Of a DNA stretch of 46,756 bases, positions 33,783 to 45,790 are shown one piece after another. The notes under the pieces were generated by a model. That model was given only the letters and a program-made list of their open reading frames with translations. It was not told the origin of the DNA and searched no databases. Origin of the DNA: Halococcus salifodinae DSM 8989 (GTDB taxonomy: Archaea > Halobacteriota > Halobacteria > Halobacteriales > Halococcaceae); assembly GCF_000336935.1 (NCBI RefSeq), contig NZ_AOME01000012.1:1-46756 (forward strand), read 5' to 3'. Each line of letters starts with the position of its first letter. Position 1 is the stretch's first letter. Made by a program: the position numbers and the translations under genes.

Positions 33783-35072
33783 TCACCGCGCCTCCGGGAC
33801 GGGACGGTTTTCCGGCGGTACCGAGCGCTCGGTGAGCTCGCCAGCGAGCGAGGTTCCCATCGTCGCGGCGACGTCCTCGCTTCTCTCGCTGTTCGCCAGC
33901 GCCCACATCAGTTTGACCTTCGCGGTGCCCGGAAGGAGGTCCTCGCCCTCGATCACGCCCGCATCAAGGAGGTCCCGTCCGGTGTCGTACACACGATCAC
34001 AGACCCGGCCGCCGAGACACTGGCTCGTCATCACCACGCTGGTCCCGTCCGCGACGAGTTCCGCGATCCGGGGGATCCAGTCGGTGTGGACATGCCCGAG
34101 TCCTGTCCCCTCGATCACGAGTCCCGCGCTCCCCGTGGCCGCGTCGAGCATCGCCTCACTGGTTCCGGGCGTGAACTTCACCAGCTCGACGTCGGTTTCG
34201 AGAGCGGGCGCGACGTCGAGTTCGGCTGCACCGCGCTCGGCGTGTTTACGTCGGAATCGCACCTCGATGACGTCATCACCCTCACCGCCGTACGCCACCG
34301 TTCCGAGTGGCTCGGCTCCGACGGTTTCGAACGCATCCCGGCGAGAGGTGTGATTCTTCCGGACCCTGGTCCCGCGATGGAGTGCACACCGGTCGTCGGA
34401 CTCGCTCGCGTGCATGCAGACCAGGACCTCGGCACAGTCGCTCTTCGCAGCCTCGACCGCACAGACCGCGTTCATCACGTTGTCCGAGGAGGGTCGATCG
34501 GCCGAGCGCTGGCTGCCAGTAAAAACCACCGGGACGGGCGTATCGAGCATGAAGGCGAGTGCGCTCGCGGAGAACTGCATCGTGTCGGTGCCGTGCATCA
34601 CGACCACGCCGTCCGCGCCAGCTTCGATCTCCTCGTGGACGGCGTGGGCGAGATCCTGCCACACGTCGGGCGTCATGTTCTCCGAGAGGATGTTCGCCAC
34701 GACGCGGCCCCGGTAGTTCGCCCTTCCTGCGAGATCCGGCACCGCCCGAAGGACGTCCTCGGCGTCGAACTGTGCGGTCACCGCGCCAGTCCGGTAGTCG
34801 ACCGTCGAGGCGATCGTTCCGCCCGTGGAGATGAGCGCCACGGTCGGCAGATCGTCGTCGAACTCGACGGCCGAGGAATCGCCGTCTTCCTCACTGCCGA
34901 CATCGTAGACGTCCGACTCGACGACTTCGACGGTCGCGTCCGCGCGCTCGACACCGACGTTGTACCCGCCGTCGAGTTTGAGCACGGCGTGGTCGTCGGT
35001 CGTCGACGGCAGCAACACGCCCTCGTGAGTCCGCCCGTCGCGCGTGAGGCGGATGCGATCTCCCGGATTCAT
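33783..35072 (-). CDS. gatD: Glutamyl-tRNA(Gln) amidotransferase subunit D
   Basis: A 429-residue archaeal amidotransferase glutaminase. The N-terminal small beta domain (residues 1-70) is followed by an asparaginase-type domain with LISTGGTIASTVDYRTGAVT (nucleophile Thr), VVMHGTDTMQFSA (second Thr/Asp) and the catalytic Lys/Ser region. It generates ammonia for converting Glu-tRNA(Gln) to Gln-tRNA(Gln) with GatE, which is not in this window. Length is typical. It heads a transcript with the GNAT gene. Confidence 0.95.
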   Translation of the reverse strand: MNPGDRIRLTRDGRTHEGVLLPSTTDDHAVLKLDGGYNVGVERADATVEVVESDVYDVGSEEDGDSSAVEFDDDLPTVALISTGGTIASTVDYRTGAVTAQFDAEDVLRAVPDLAGRANYRGRVVANILSENMTPDVWQDLAHAVHEEIEAGADGVVVMHGTDTMQFSASALAFMLDTPVPVVFTGSQRSADRPSSDNVMNAVCAVEAAKSDCAEVLVCMHASESDDRCALHRGTRVRKNHTSRRDAFETVGAEPLGTVAYGGEGDDVIEVRFRRKHAERGAAELDVAPALETDVELVKFTPGTSEAMLDAATGSAGLVIEGTGLGHVHTDWIPRIAELVADGTSVVMTSQCLGGRVCDRVYDTGRDLLDAGVIEGEDLLPGTAKVKLMWALANSERSEDVAATMGTSLAGELTERSVPPENRPVPEAR

Positions 35073-35138
35073 ACCCGTTCTACCGGACCGTCGGACTTCA
35101 ACCCATTCGTTCTCCGGTCGGTCGCCTTCGGGAAGAGC

Positions 35139-36491
35139 TCACCCGTCACGTTCGTCGCTCGGGGACCGCTCGTACGCACCGGCCCGCCGGAGTTCGACGG
35201 CCGCTTCGAGCACGCTGGGCGTCCGGCAGACACCACGTGCGCCGGTCGCCTGTGGCACGGCGCAGTTGTTGCAGTTCTCGCAGACTGCGTGGGGGTCCTC
35301 GGTCGGCGTCGTCCCGTTCGTCTCGACATCGAGCAGCCGGGCCGGCAGCCGGGGCTCGGCGTAAAACGGCCGGCCGACGCCGACCAGATCGCAGGCCGAT
35401 CCCACGAGCGCATCCATCTCTGCACGCCCGCGGATCCCACCCTCACAGAGCACCGGCAGCGAGGTCGTTTCGCGCACCTGGCGACAGAGATCGGCGTTCC
35501 ACGCCGGCTCGAAGTCGTAGTAGTGCGCTTGGAGACGATTCGCGGCCGCCACGAGCCGCGCCCGTGCTCGGCCGCCGAACACCGCCGCGTAGTCGTCTTG
35601 AAACCGGTCGTCGCCCCACGCCTGCTCGGGATGCTGGCCGCGAACGAGACTCAGGTCCCAGAACGTCGACCCTCGGACCGGCACTACGGCGTCGAAGCCG
35701 ATCCGCTCGGCGTGCTCGGCGAGCCGAACCCCATCAGCCGCAGAGAGCCGAGGGCGGACGAACGGCGGCGCAGCCGTCTCGACCGGGATCTTCGTCAGCA
35801 CGGGGAGGTCGCCGACCCGCTCGCGGATCTCCTCGTGGACGAGTTCGAGAAAGCGCAGTCGAGCCCCGAACGAGCCACCGAACTCGTCCGATCGACGGTT
35901 GTAGTACGGCGAACAGAACTGCTGGATGATTCCCATGTTCGCACCCGCGAGATGGATACCGTCGTAGCCCGCCGCGACCGCGTGGCCGGCCGCGCGTCCG
36001 AAGTCGGCGGCGAGATCGTAGACGTCCGCGGTCGAGAGCACATCGAAGTCGTAGTCGAGAAAGCCAGCCCGCGCCGCGAGCCGGAGGAGTCGTGGTGGCT
36101 TCGAAACCGCGAGCTGCCGGAGATCGGGGTTGGCTGCGCGATACGGTCGGTGCCAGGTTTCGAGCGAGCGAACTCCTCCATGGTCGAGCTGGGCCACGAT
36201 CCGCGCGCCGTGGTCGTGGATCGCGTCGGTGAGCCGTCGGAGGTCGTCGGCGCGATCGGGGCTGGCGAGGTGGGTCATGTTGGGTGCGACCCGGCCGCCC
36301 TCGCGTCGAACCGGCATTGCGCCCTGGAAGATCAGCCCAGCGCCCGCGGCCGCCGCGGGTTCGAGTTCGTCGACAAGCCGATCGATCGCGTCCGGTCCAT
36401 CGCCCGCACATTCGAGCAGCGGCGCGCGGTAGAGCCGATTGGGAAGATCGAGGCCGGCGATTTCGGCGGGTGTGTCGAGATCCGGCGGCAC
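35139..36491 (-). CDS. Old Yellow Enzyme-family NADH:flavin oxidoreductase
   Basis: A 450-residue TIM-barrel flavoprotein. It shows the N-terminal LDLPNRLYRAPLLE, an AQLDHGG segment in the FMN site, the substrate His in GIHLAGANMGIIQQFCSPYYNRRSDEFGGSF, and the barrel strand GRPFYAEPRL. The C-terminus adds CENCNNCAVPQ and GVCR, a possible Fe-S-binding cysteine set, as in the 2,4-dienoyl-CoA reductase-like members. The GTG at 36491 has a TATA-like element (cgctaagcc on the minus strand) about 26 nt away. The substrate is unknown. Confidence 0.9.
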   Translation of the reverse strand: MPPDLDTPAEIAGLDLPNRLYRAPLLECAGDGPDAIDRLVDELEPAAAAGAGLIFQGAMPVRREGGRVAPNMTHLASPDRADDLRRLTDAIHDHGARIVAQLDHGGVRSLETWHRPYRAANPDLRQLAVSKPPRLLRLAARAGFLDYDFDVLSTADVYDLAADFGRAAGHAVAAGYDGIHLAGANMGIIQQFCSPYYNRRSDEFGGSFGARLRFLELVHEEIRERVGDLPVLTKIPVETAAPPFVRPRLSAADGVRLAEHAERIGFDAVVPVRGSTFWDLSLVRGQHPEQAWGDDRFQDDYAAVFGGRARARLVAAANRLQAHYYDFEPAWNADLCRQVRETTSLPVLCEGGIRGRAEMDALVGSACDLVGVGRPFYAEPRLPARLLDVETNGTTPTEDPHAVCENCNNCAVPQATGARGVCRTPSVLEAAVELRRAGAYERSPSDERDG

Positions 36492-36597
36492 GGACGATAC
36501 ACGGCCCCGATCGGCTTAGCGGTTGGGTCCGGGTGACGGCCGGACGATTTCGCCGCTCTGGGGAAAAGCCCATGCCCGTGGGTAACGAAGTGCCGGC

Positions 36598-37137
36598 ATG
36601 GCCGACAGCGGTGGCGAACGCACGAAAACCCGCGACGTCGACGACCTCCTCGCCGACGTCGACGACATCACGGTCGACGACGGTGACGCGACGACCGGCT
36701 CCAGCACCGGCACGGCCGATCGCGTCGACAACCGAGAGCGCGCGTCGCGCGGAACCGATCAGGGCGGATCGAGACTCCGCGACCGTGCCGGACAGCTGTT
36801 CTCGCTCCGGACGTTCGTCGTCGCGCTCGCGCTCACGGCGGTCGGCATGGCACTCGGCGGGTTCGTCCCGCTCGTCGGCGGCGTGCTCGGGTTCGTCGGG
36901 GTGTTCGTCGCGACCTTCGTTCTCGGGGCCGTTGGCGATCGGAGTCAGTACCTCGAGGCCGGCATCGCGAGCGCGGCCGTCGCCGGCGGGTGGTCGTTGT
37001 TCGGCAACCTCACGCTGGTGGCGGTCGGTGCCGGGCTCCCACTGCTCGCGGTGAACGCCGGCATCGGGCTGCTCGCTGGCCTCGTGGGCCACTACTTCGG
37101 CCGCGACCTCCGCGACGGACTGACTCGCGAGATATAG
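36598..37137 (+). CDS. DUF456-like small membrane protein
   Basis: A 179-residue protein with an acidic, low-complexity N-terminal half (residues 1-68), then four hydrophobic segments rich in Gly and Ala (about 72-95, 97-117, 124-146, 147-163) with a GHYFGRDLRDGL tail. The Gly-rich helices match the DUF456 type of archaeal membrane proteins. The function is unknown. It is divergent from the OYE gene with 106 nt between them. Confidence 0.7.
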   Translation: MADSGGERTKTRDVDDLLADVDDITVDDGDATTGSSTGTADRVDNRERASRGTDQGGSRLRDRAGQLFSLRTFVVALALTAVGMALGGFVPLVGGVLGFVGVFVATFVLGAVGDRSQYLEAGIASAAVAGGWSLFGNLTLVAVGAGLPLLAVNAGIGLLAGLVGHYFGRDLRDGLTREI

Positions 37138-37349
37138 GAGAGAGCCACAGGTCGCGAGTCCCGAAACGTCGACGGCTCCACGGCAGCCACGGTTGACCCC
37201 GTTCACGACAGACGAGAACGAATCCACCACTTGGTCAAAAGAGTTTGTACGCACCTCGTGAACAACCACGAGATCGGTCGATCGAGTCGCTTGCTATCGA
37301 CTGTTTTCGAGGATTTCTGCTACTCTCGTTCGCGGAGAAGTGTGATTTC

Positions 37350-38039
37350 TTACGTCCCGATCGTCCAGCGGTCGTCGTCCCGACGAACGAAGTCGTGAGT
37401 CGAGAGGAGATCGAGCGCGTCCTCGACCACCGGGAGCGGCACACCGAGGTGTTCGGCGATCTCGTCGGACGTATCGGCCCCCGATTCGATCGCGGCGAGG
37501 ACCTCGGCGCAGAAGCGCGCATCGCCGTGATCCGCGAACTTCCCCATGCCGTCGGCCGCGAGCCCCTCTTCGATCCGGTCGGTGAGCGCGTCGCGCAGCG
37601 ACGTGAGTCGGCCCTGGACCCACCGCTGGGCCAGCGAGAGCTCGTCCTCCAGCTGGTCGAGTCGCTGGAGATCGTCCGCGAGCGCGGATAGTTCGCTGGT
37701 ATCGCTCGCCGAAACGTCGATCGAGACGTACCGACAGGTCGTGAGATCGAGGCTCGAACTCGCCGGATAGGCGCTTTTCGCGCCGAACCCGTACGGCGAG
37801 ACGTTGACTTCGAGCCGGAGGTTCCGCGAGATACGGAAATACTTCCGACGGCCATCGTCGGCCCGGCTCTCGACGAGGCCCGCGTCCTCCAGCTTCCGGA
37901 GGTGGCCGATCACCGCCTTCGGACTCACGCCGAGCGACTCGCTGATCTCGGTGACGTAACACGGTCGCCGGGCGAGCAGCCGGAGGATGCGCCGGCGGTT
38001 CTCGTTGCCGAGGAGATCGAGCAGCGCCGCTGAGTCCAT
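37350..38039 (-). CDS. ArsR-type winged-HTH regulator with C-terminal sensing part
   Basis: A 229-residue regulator. The N-terminal winged HTH (residues 1-75) reads LGNENRRRILRLLARRPCYVTEISESLGVSPKAVIGHLRKLEDAGLVESR, the ArsR pattern. The central part (about 80-130) is a beta-rich domain, and the C-terminus has a coiled-coil segment followed by a second HTH-like region (DEIAEHLGVPLPVVEDALDLLST). The ligand is unknown. It resembles the haloarchaeal ArsR subgroup that keeps PYGFGAKSAYP after the HTH. The 212 nt to the left (37138-37349) hold no supported gene. Confidence 0.85.
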   Translation of the reverse strand: MDSAALLDLLGNENRRRILRLLARRPCYVTEISESLGVSPKAVIGHLRKLEDAGLVESRADDGRRKYFRISRNLRLEVNVSPYGFGAKSAYPASSSLDLTTCRYVSIDVSASDTSELSALADDLQRLDQLEDELSLAQRWVQGRLTSLRDALTDRIEEGLAADGMGKFADHGDARFCAEVLAAIESGADTSDEIAEHLGVPLPVVEDALDLLSTHDFVRRDDDRWTIGT

Positions 38040-38156
38040 TCACCTGTGGTTAGTGCCGCACGGACAAAAGGATGACTCCACACGGGCGTTCGCCACGGAC
38101 CGCCGGCGGCCACGCTCACGACGTGCGTGCTACGTCGTGGGGATTTGCGAGACCCG

Positions 38157-38735
38157 TCAGTCGTACTTCGAGGCGACGGTCCTGTCCGCACCGCCCGGAC
38201 GGTCGGGATCGGGGCTGTCGATCTGCGATCGGTTGTTCGCTCCAGCGTCCGGTACGGAGAGGTTCGCAGCGCGGCGTGCGAGCTGGTCCAGTCCCGAGGC
38301 GTTCACGCCCGCGCTCGCCGCGACGGTCTTGGCGTCGTTGATCGCCGCCCGGAGCGCTGTGACATCGGCCACGAGCCGTTCCCACCTCGCACGGTGACGT
38401 ACCGATCGGTTGGTTTCCGTGGGCGTGAACGTGCGCAATCGCTCGTCGGTCTGATTGAGGCGACCCCGGAGCGTTGCGGCCCGCTGCTCGACGAGATCCT
38501 GCTTGTTGGACTGGTTCTCGGTACGTTCGAACGCGGCGAGCCACATCCCCGAATCGACCGCGCCGTTGGCCGCGGCGGTGCGTTGTTGCATGAACACCGA
38601 CACCTCCCCGCCGAGTTCCGTCTGCGGAGTCGGTTGGGTTGCCGTCGTGGCTCCGGCCTGGGAACCGGCGCTCAAACCCATGGTTCCACAGAGCAGCAGC
38701 GAGACGAGGAGCACCGCGGCGTCGTTCGCGTTCAC
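38157..38735 (-). CDS. Secreted protein with signal peptide, unknown function
   Basis: A 192-residue protein with a Sec-type signal (residues 1-30: DAAVLLVSLLLCGTMGLSAGSQAGA), then a helical, Asn/Gln/Arg-rich body with charged residues. The GTG at 38735 is preferred over the ATG at 38801 because a TATA-like element (reverse of gaataaaag, 38758-38766) sits about 27 nt away and the signal peptide then starts at residue 1. No domain is recognised. It may be a surface or chaperone-like helical protein. Confidence 0.7.
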   Translation of the reverse strand: MNANDAAVLLVSLLLCGTMGLSAGSQAGATTATQPTPQTELGGEVSVFMQQRTAAANGAVDSGMWLAAFERTENQSNKQDLVEQRAATLRGRLNQTDERLRTFTPTETNRSVRHRARWERLVADVTALRAAINDAKTVAASAGVNASGLDQLARRAANLSVPDAGANNRSQIDSPDPDRPGGADRTVASKYD

Positions 38736-38902
38736 TACACGCTCGTTGCACGGACTGGAATAAAAGCGCGACGGCCGTTCGTGGTGGCCAATACCATGCA
38801 TTCACCGCAGCAATCGGCGGGACCAACCGACGCACTCGCGAAATAACGGTGAAACCGTCGGGTGTCCGAAATTACAAGTATCGCCACGTGGTATCGTGGG
38901 TC

Positions 38903-39046
38903 ATGGCAGTGTGTCCCAGCTGCGAGGCCGACATCACGGTCTGGGCCGAGCGACTCGAACAGGCGAGCGCGGCGAGCACCCCGAAAGTCTGGACCTGTCC
39001 GGAGTGTGATGCGGTGCTCGGTATCTCCGACTGGGGCTCCCAGTGA
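38903..39046 (+). CDS. 47-residue zinc-ribbon microprotein
   Basis: The ATG at 38903 lies about 26 nt after a TATA-like box (acaagtatc, 38873-38881) and gives a 47-residue protein with two CxxC pairs, CPSCEADI near the N-terminus and WTCPECDAVL near the C-terminus, a compact zinc ribbon. It ends IGxSDWGSQ-like, a pattern often seen in small haloarchaeal zinc-finger proteins. The longer open frame to 38639 is basic and unlikely. The partner is unknown. Confidence 0.75.
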   Translation: MAVCPSCEADITVWAERLEQASAASTPKVWTCPECDAVLGISDWGSQ

Positions 39047-39114
39047 CGAACCGACCGCTCTCGTCGACGAGAGTTTCGGGGTAGTGACGGGCTTGCGCGA
39101 CTGATTTCGGGTGA

Positions 39115-40062
39115 TTATGGCGCAGCGTCGGAGTCGTTGGGGGCATCCGCGGCAGCGGCGAGATCGGCGGCGAGCGCGGCGGCCTCGACTGCGGTCGTCC
39201 CGAGAAGGTAGGTCACGGGTTCGATACCGAACGCGCCCTCGTGATAGATGACCTGTGGGACCGTTCCGCGCTCGTGAAACCGATTTCGGAGGTGCTCGGC
39301 GCGGTTCTCGTAGCCCGCTTCGAATCGGAGTGGATCGATACCACGGTCACGGGCCGCCGTGAGGAGTGCGTCAGAGGTAGCGAGGTTGAGTGCCCCCCGA
39401 ATCGATGGCTCGATGGCCATCGCGGCGATCACGGTTCGGGCGACGTGCTGGGAGGCACCGAACTCCGGACGTGCTGGAACGAGGACCCGATCCCCTACTG
39501 CGTGCAGCCGACCGGGAACGGCTGCGACTTCGGTTTCGTCGGTCGCCTCCGGAACCGCCGTGGCGATGTTCGTTCCGACGTTTGGGATATGTGCAGCGAC
39601 GGCGGACGTGTTCGTCACTCGACGGACGGCGGTCCGAACGGCCGTGAGCGCGTCCCGCTCGGCGAGGACACCGGTGTCGGTGCCCCGGACACACAGATCA
39701 CAGCCGAGACCGGAGAGTGCGGGCATCTCTTCCTCGTGGACGGCACAGATGAGGCCACGGTCCTCGAACTCGCGGATCAGTTCGAGAAGCTCGGCCAGCG
39801 CTTCATAACTGTCCATCGTGTCGGCGGCGAACCCCTCGGCGATCCGCGTCATCGTCGCCTGCATGCGGTCGTCCTCGCGGAAGCGCTCCTCGACGACGCC
39901 GTTCTGGCCGAGGGTTTTGCTGACCGCGGCTTGCGTTACGCCCAACCGATCGGCGATCTCCTGTTGGGTGAGGCCGCGTTCGTCGAGTTCGTCCGCCAGC
40001 ATCGCCCGAGCAGTCGGGAGGAAGCGCTCGACGACGATCTCGCTCGGGAGTCGCAACGACAT
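39115..40062 (-). CDS. thiR: ThiR-type regulator (HTH + ThiN domain)
   Basis: A 315-residue regulator. An HTH in the N-terminus (residues 20-60) reads ELDERGLTQQEIADRLGVTQAAVSKTLGQNG. A ThiN domain follows from about 120 (GLGCDLCVRGTDTGV ... VPNVGTNIATA ... HAVGDRVLVPARPEFGASQHVA), normally the thiamine-phosphate synthase domain, used here as a thiamine-phosphate sensor. In archaea this fusion represses thiamine biosynthesis and salvage genes. The ATG at 40062 fits a TATA-like element (gggataaatc, reversed) about 28 nt upstream. A longer start at 40119 would add a basic, non-conserved sequence. Confidence 0.85.
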   Translation of the reverse strand: MSLRLPSEIVVERFLPTARAMLADELDERGLTQQEIADRLGVTQAAVSKTLGQNGVVEERFREDDRMQATMTRIAEGFAADTMDSYEALAELLELIREFEDRGLICAVHEEEMPALSGLGCDLCVRGTDTGVLAERDALTAVRTAVRRVTNTSAVAAHIPNVGTNIATAVPEATDETEVAAVPGRLHAVGDRVLVPARPEFGASQHVARTVIAAMAIEPSIRGALNLATSDALLTAARDRGIDPLRFEAGYENRAEHLRNRFHERGTVPQVIYHEGAFGIEPVTYLLGTTAVEAAALAADLAAAADAPNDSDAAP

Positions 40063-40271
40063 AGCACCCGATTCATCGACAGCAGGGATAAATCGTGGCC
40101 ATCGATGGATTCGAACCACCCCGACAACGATCGGATAGTGGGTTTCACTCTCGGCAGAAACAACCGTCCAACGACGACGGATTCTGCAACGATCGATCGG
40201 TCGTGAACGATTGTGAAGACAGCACCGGGGAACGCTTATTACCGCTGGTGTGGTATATGTAAACGAGCATC

Positions 40272-40622
40272 ATGTTTGAACGGTTCTCGCGCGGCTACTA
40301 CCTCGGCCGGCTCTCCATCGAACCACATCCCCACGACGGATCACGACCGCTCATCCAGCGGACGACCCACGAGCGGCTCAACGAAGCGCTGTACGCGAAG
40401 GGTGAGGGGATCGAACGGACCGATCTCCCGCTCGTGATGAAGGTCGAGACCAGTCACCTCGCGGTCGGCGGGGACGATGGCGTGCCCGAGGACACGCTGT
40501 GGCTGCCGGAGGCGGTGCTCGCGGATCTCCGGATCGATACGCCGCCCACCCTCCAGGAGGTGCTGCTCGCCACGGCGGACCGCGCCGCCCAACTGCTCCG
40601 GCTTTCGGGCACGGCAGTCTGA
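40272..40622 (+). CDS. DUF5802 family protein
   Basis: A 116-residue haloarchaeal protein of the DUF5802 type. Its recognisable features are the opening MFERFSRGYYLGRLSIEP, a central THERLNEALYAKGEGI and VMKVETSHLAVGGDDGVPEDTL, and a C-terminal PPTLQEVLLATADRAAQLLRL helix. The function is unknown. A strong TATA box (ggtatatg, 40252-40259) about 15-20 nt before the ATG fits transcription from just here. It runs 80 nt before thrS on the same strand, which has its own TATA box. Confidence 0.75.
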   Translation: MFERFSRGYYLGRLSIEPHPHDGSRPLIQRTTHERLNEALYAKGEGIERTDLPLVMKVETSHLAVGGDDGVPEDTLWLPEAVLADLRIDTPPTLQEVLLATADRAAQLLRLSGTAV

Positions 40623-40703
40623 GTGATCGGTTTCAGGCCAGCGGCGGCGTCGGGGTTCGGTCGTCTCAACAGGCTTATCCCGGGCGTGGCACCTACCCAA
40701 CCC

Positions 40704-42629
40704 ATGAGCGATGTCGTCGTGACGCTGCCGGACGGTTCCGAGCTCCCGATGGAGCCCGGTTCGACGGTCGAGGACGTAGCCTACGAGATCGGCCCGGGGC
40801 TCGGGAGCGACACGATCGCGGGGGTCGTGGACGGCGAGCTCGTCGCCGCGGCCGAACCGATCACCGAGGACAGCCGGTTGGAGATCGTGACCGAGGACAG
40901 CGAGGAGTATCTCGACGTGCTCCGGCACTCCGCGGCCCACGTCTTCGCCCAGGCGCTCTCCCGGCTCCATCCCGAGGCGAAGCTCACCATCGGCCCGTGG
41001 ACCGACGAGGGGTTCTACTACGATATCGCGAACGTCGACCTCGACAGCGAGGACCTCGACGCGATCGCCGAGGAGGCCCAGACCATCATCGACGCGGACC
41101 TCCCGATCGAGCGGGTCGAACGCCCCAGGGAGGAAGCGTTCGAGATCTACGAGGACAACCGGTTCAAACGTGACATCCTCGACGAGGAAGCGGCGGGCGC
41201 AGACCCCGTGAGCATCTACGAACAGGGCGACTTCTTCGATCTCTGCCAGGGCCCACACGTCGCCTCCACGGGTGAGATCGGCGGGTTCGCGCTGCTCGAA
41301 ACCTCCGCGGCGTACTGGCGTGGCGAGGAAGAGAACGAATCGCTCACGCGAGTGTACGGAACGGCGTTTCCAAACGAGGACGACTTGGAGGGGTTCCTCG
41401 ATCGGCGGGAGGAGGCCAAGGAACGCGACCACCGCAAGATCGGTCAGGAGATGGATCTCTTCAGCGTCCCCGATCACTCGCCGGGCAGCGTCCACTACCA
41501 TCCCAACGGGATGACGATCCGCCGCGAGCTGGAGGAGTACATCCGCGAAATGAACGACAAACTCGGGTACGAGGAGGTCTGGACGCCAGAGCTCAACAAG
41601 ACCGAGATCTGGAAACCGACGGGCCACTACGACAACTTCACCGCCGAAGGTGAGATGTTCGCATGGGAACAGGACGGCTTCGAGTACGGGCTGAAGCCGA
41701 TGAACTGTGCGAACCACGCTCATCTCTACGATCGTGAGCGGTGGTCGTACCGCGACCTCCCGATGCGGTACTCCGAGTTCGGCACCGTCTATCGCAACGA
41801 ACAGTCGGGCGAGCTCTCGGGAATGCTCCGAGTCAGGGGAATGACCCAGGACGACGGCCACGCGTTCGTCCGTCCCGATCAGCTCGAAGACGAGATCACC
41901 CAGACCCTCAAGGTGATCGAAGAGATCTACAGCCAGTTCGATCTCGAAGTGCTCTACAAACTCGAAACCCAGGGCGACAACGCCATCGGGAGCGACGATA
42001 TCTGGGAGCAGGCCACCGACGCGCTAGTCGATGCACTCGAAACCGAGGGTCTCGAATACGAGGTCGAGGACGGCGAGGCGGCTTTCTACGGACCGAAGAT
42101 CGGGCTCGACGCCCGAGACGCGCTCGGCCGTGAGTGGACGATCGGCACGGTACAGGTGGACTTCAACATCCCCGAACGCCTCGATCTGGTCTATGTCGGC
42201 GAAGACAACGAGGAACACCGTCCGGTGACGATCCACCGCGCGCTGCTGGGGAGCTTCGAGCGGTTCATGGGCGTCCTGATCGAGCACTACAAGGGCAACT
42301 TCCCGCTCTGGCTCGCGCCCGAACAGGTCCGCGTCCTGCCGGTGAGCGACGACAACCTCGAGTACGCCGAATCGGTCGCCGCGGAGCTCGACGGGTTCCG
42401 GACCGAAATCGAGACCCGCTCGTGGACGGTGGGGCGGAAGATCCGCGCTGGCCACGACGACCGAGTGCCGTACATGCTGATCGTCGGCGATACCGAGGAA
42501 GAAGCGGGAACCGTCTCGGTGCGCGACCGCGAGGAACGCGAGCGCGACGGGGTCGATCTCGACGAGTTCCGAGCGGCGCTGGAAGCCGAGCGCGACGAGA
42601 AGCTGACCGCCCCGGCGTTTCTCGACTGA
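40704..42629 (+). CDS. thrS: Threonyl-tRNA synthetase
   Basis: A 641-residue class II synthetase with the bacterial-type layout: an N-terminal TGS domain (1-60), an editing-type second domain with [11 protein letters not shown] and the CQGPH zinc/edit region, a catalytic core with motif 2 ([26 protein letters not shown]) and motif 3 ([19 protein letters not shown]), and the zinc/anticodon domain with [18 protein letters not shown]. The ATG at 40704 has a TATA-like cttatcc (40673-40679) about 27 nt upstream. It couples threonine to its tRNA. A bacterial-type ThrRS is usual for halobacteria. Confidence 0.96.
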   Translation: MSDVVVTLPDGSELPMEPGSTVEDVAYEIGPGLGSDTIAGVVDGELVAAAEPITEDSRLEIVTEDSEEYLDVLRHSAAHVFAQALSRLHPEAKLTIGPWTDEGFYYDIANVDLDSEDLDAIAEEAQTIIDADLPIERVERPREEAFEIYEDNRFKRDILDEEAAGADPVSIYEQGDFFDLCQGPHVASTGEIGGFALLETSAAYWRGEEENESLTRVYGTAFPNEDDLEGFLDRREEAKERDHRKIGQEMDLFSVPDHSPGSVHYHPNGMTIRRELEEYIREMNDKLGYEEVWTPELNKTEIWKPTGHYDNFTAEGEMFAWEQDGFEYGLKPMNCANHAHLYDRERWSYRDLPMRYSEFGTVYRNEQSGELSGMLRVRGMTQDDGHAFVRPDQLEDEITQTLKVIEEIYSQFDLEVLYKLETQGDNAIGSDDIWEQATDALVDALETEGLEYEVEDGEAAFYGPKIGLDARDALGREWTIGTVQVDFNIPERLDLVYVGEDNEEHRPVTIHRALLGSFERFMGVLIEHYKGNFPLWLAPEQVRVLPVSDDNLEYAESVAAELDGFRTEIETRSWTVGRKIRAGHDDRVPYMLIVGDTEEEAGTVSVRDREERERDGVDLDEFRAALEAERDEKLTAPAFLD

Positions 42630-42912
42630 CTGCGAAGTACCGAGACCGTTTCTGAGAACCGACGAACCTCGCCATCTGTTTTTCGCCAGTAGGTTCACCG
42701 AAAGCACGAGACTATCGAAGCAGTGTTCGGGAAGTCCGACACTGTCATCAGCCGATGATCGTTCGTGTCAGAATATCGGTGTCGTCCCTGGCAGAGGCAC
42801 GTCCACTCCGTCCAGCACTTCGTCACGAAGCAGTAGCAGAAAACGGCGTGGTAACCGTGGCGACACGTCATCGAGACGTTGGCATGGCCACCGACCGGAC
42901 TCGCAGCGCGGA

Positions 42913-45557
<2,645 letters not shown>

Positions 45558-45582
45558 ACGGGCGCGACGGGATTTGAACCCG
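45558..45582 (+). repeat. Copy of the tRNA-Arg 3' end (att-like direct repeat)
   Basis: 25 bases, acgggcgcgacggg followed by atttgaacccg, are identical to 45660-45684, the 3' end and T-arm of the tRNA-Arg gene, in the same orientation and 102 bp away. Direct copies of a tRNA 3' end are the usual mark of site-specific integration by a tRNA-targeting integrase. The intervening 77 nt also hold a degenerate T-arm-like piece in the opposite sense (gattcaaatcctgc, about 45611-45624). No integrase gene remains. Confidence 0.65.
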
Positions 45583-45660
45583 GTACAAACCTCGCTTCGC
45601 TCGGTTTGCGTGATTCAAATCCTGCGTGCCAGTTCGCTCCTCACATCCGTTCGTCGCTCA

Positions 45661-45733
45661 CGGGCGCGACGGGATTTGAACCCGCGACGTCTTGGTCCGG
45701 AACCAAGAACTCTATCCACTGAGCTACGCGCCC
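45661..45733 (-). tRNA. tRNA-Arg(CCG)
   Basis: On the minus strand the acceptor is GGGCGCG...CGCGCCC (7 bp). The D-arm is GCTCAGTGGATAGAG. The anticodon stem CTTGG/CCAAG encloses loop TTCCGGA, so the anticodon is CCG (arginine). The T-arm is GCGGG-TTCAAAT-CCCGT, with a perfect stem. No intron and no encoded CCA are seen, as usual in archaea. It lies between katG and the ferredoxin gene. Confidence 0.95.
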
Positions 45734-45790
45734 ACGATCACCAGTAACGCCGATGCCGATTTAGTCGTTGTGAAAATCGTCCGCGCCGCG

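Noticed and set aside
33762-36536. Very long plus-strand frame (over 900 codons) across gatD and the OYE gene
   Set aside because: It is the antisense shadow of two well-supported genes; the translation has no domain.
40090-40130. T-arm-like sequence on the minus strand (GGTGG-TTCGAAT-CCATC), about 30-70 nt upstream of thiR
   Set aside because: No matching acceptor, D-arm or anticodon stem can be found nearby, so it is not a full tRNA. A tRNA 3' fragment or chance are both possible.
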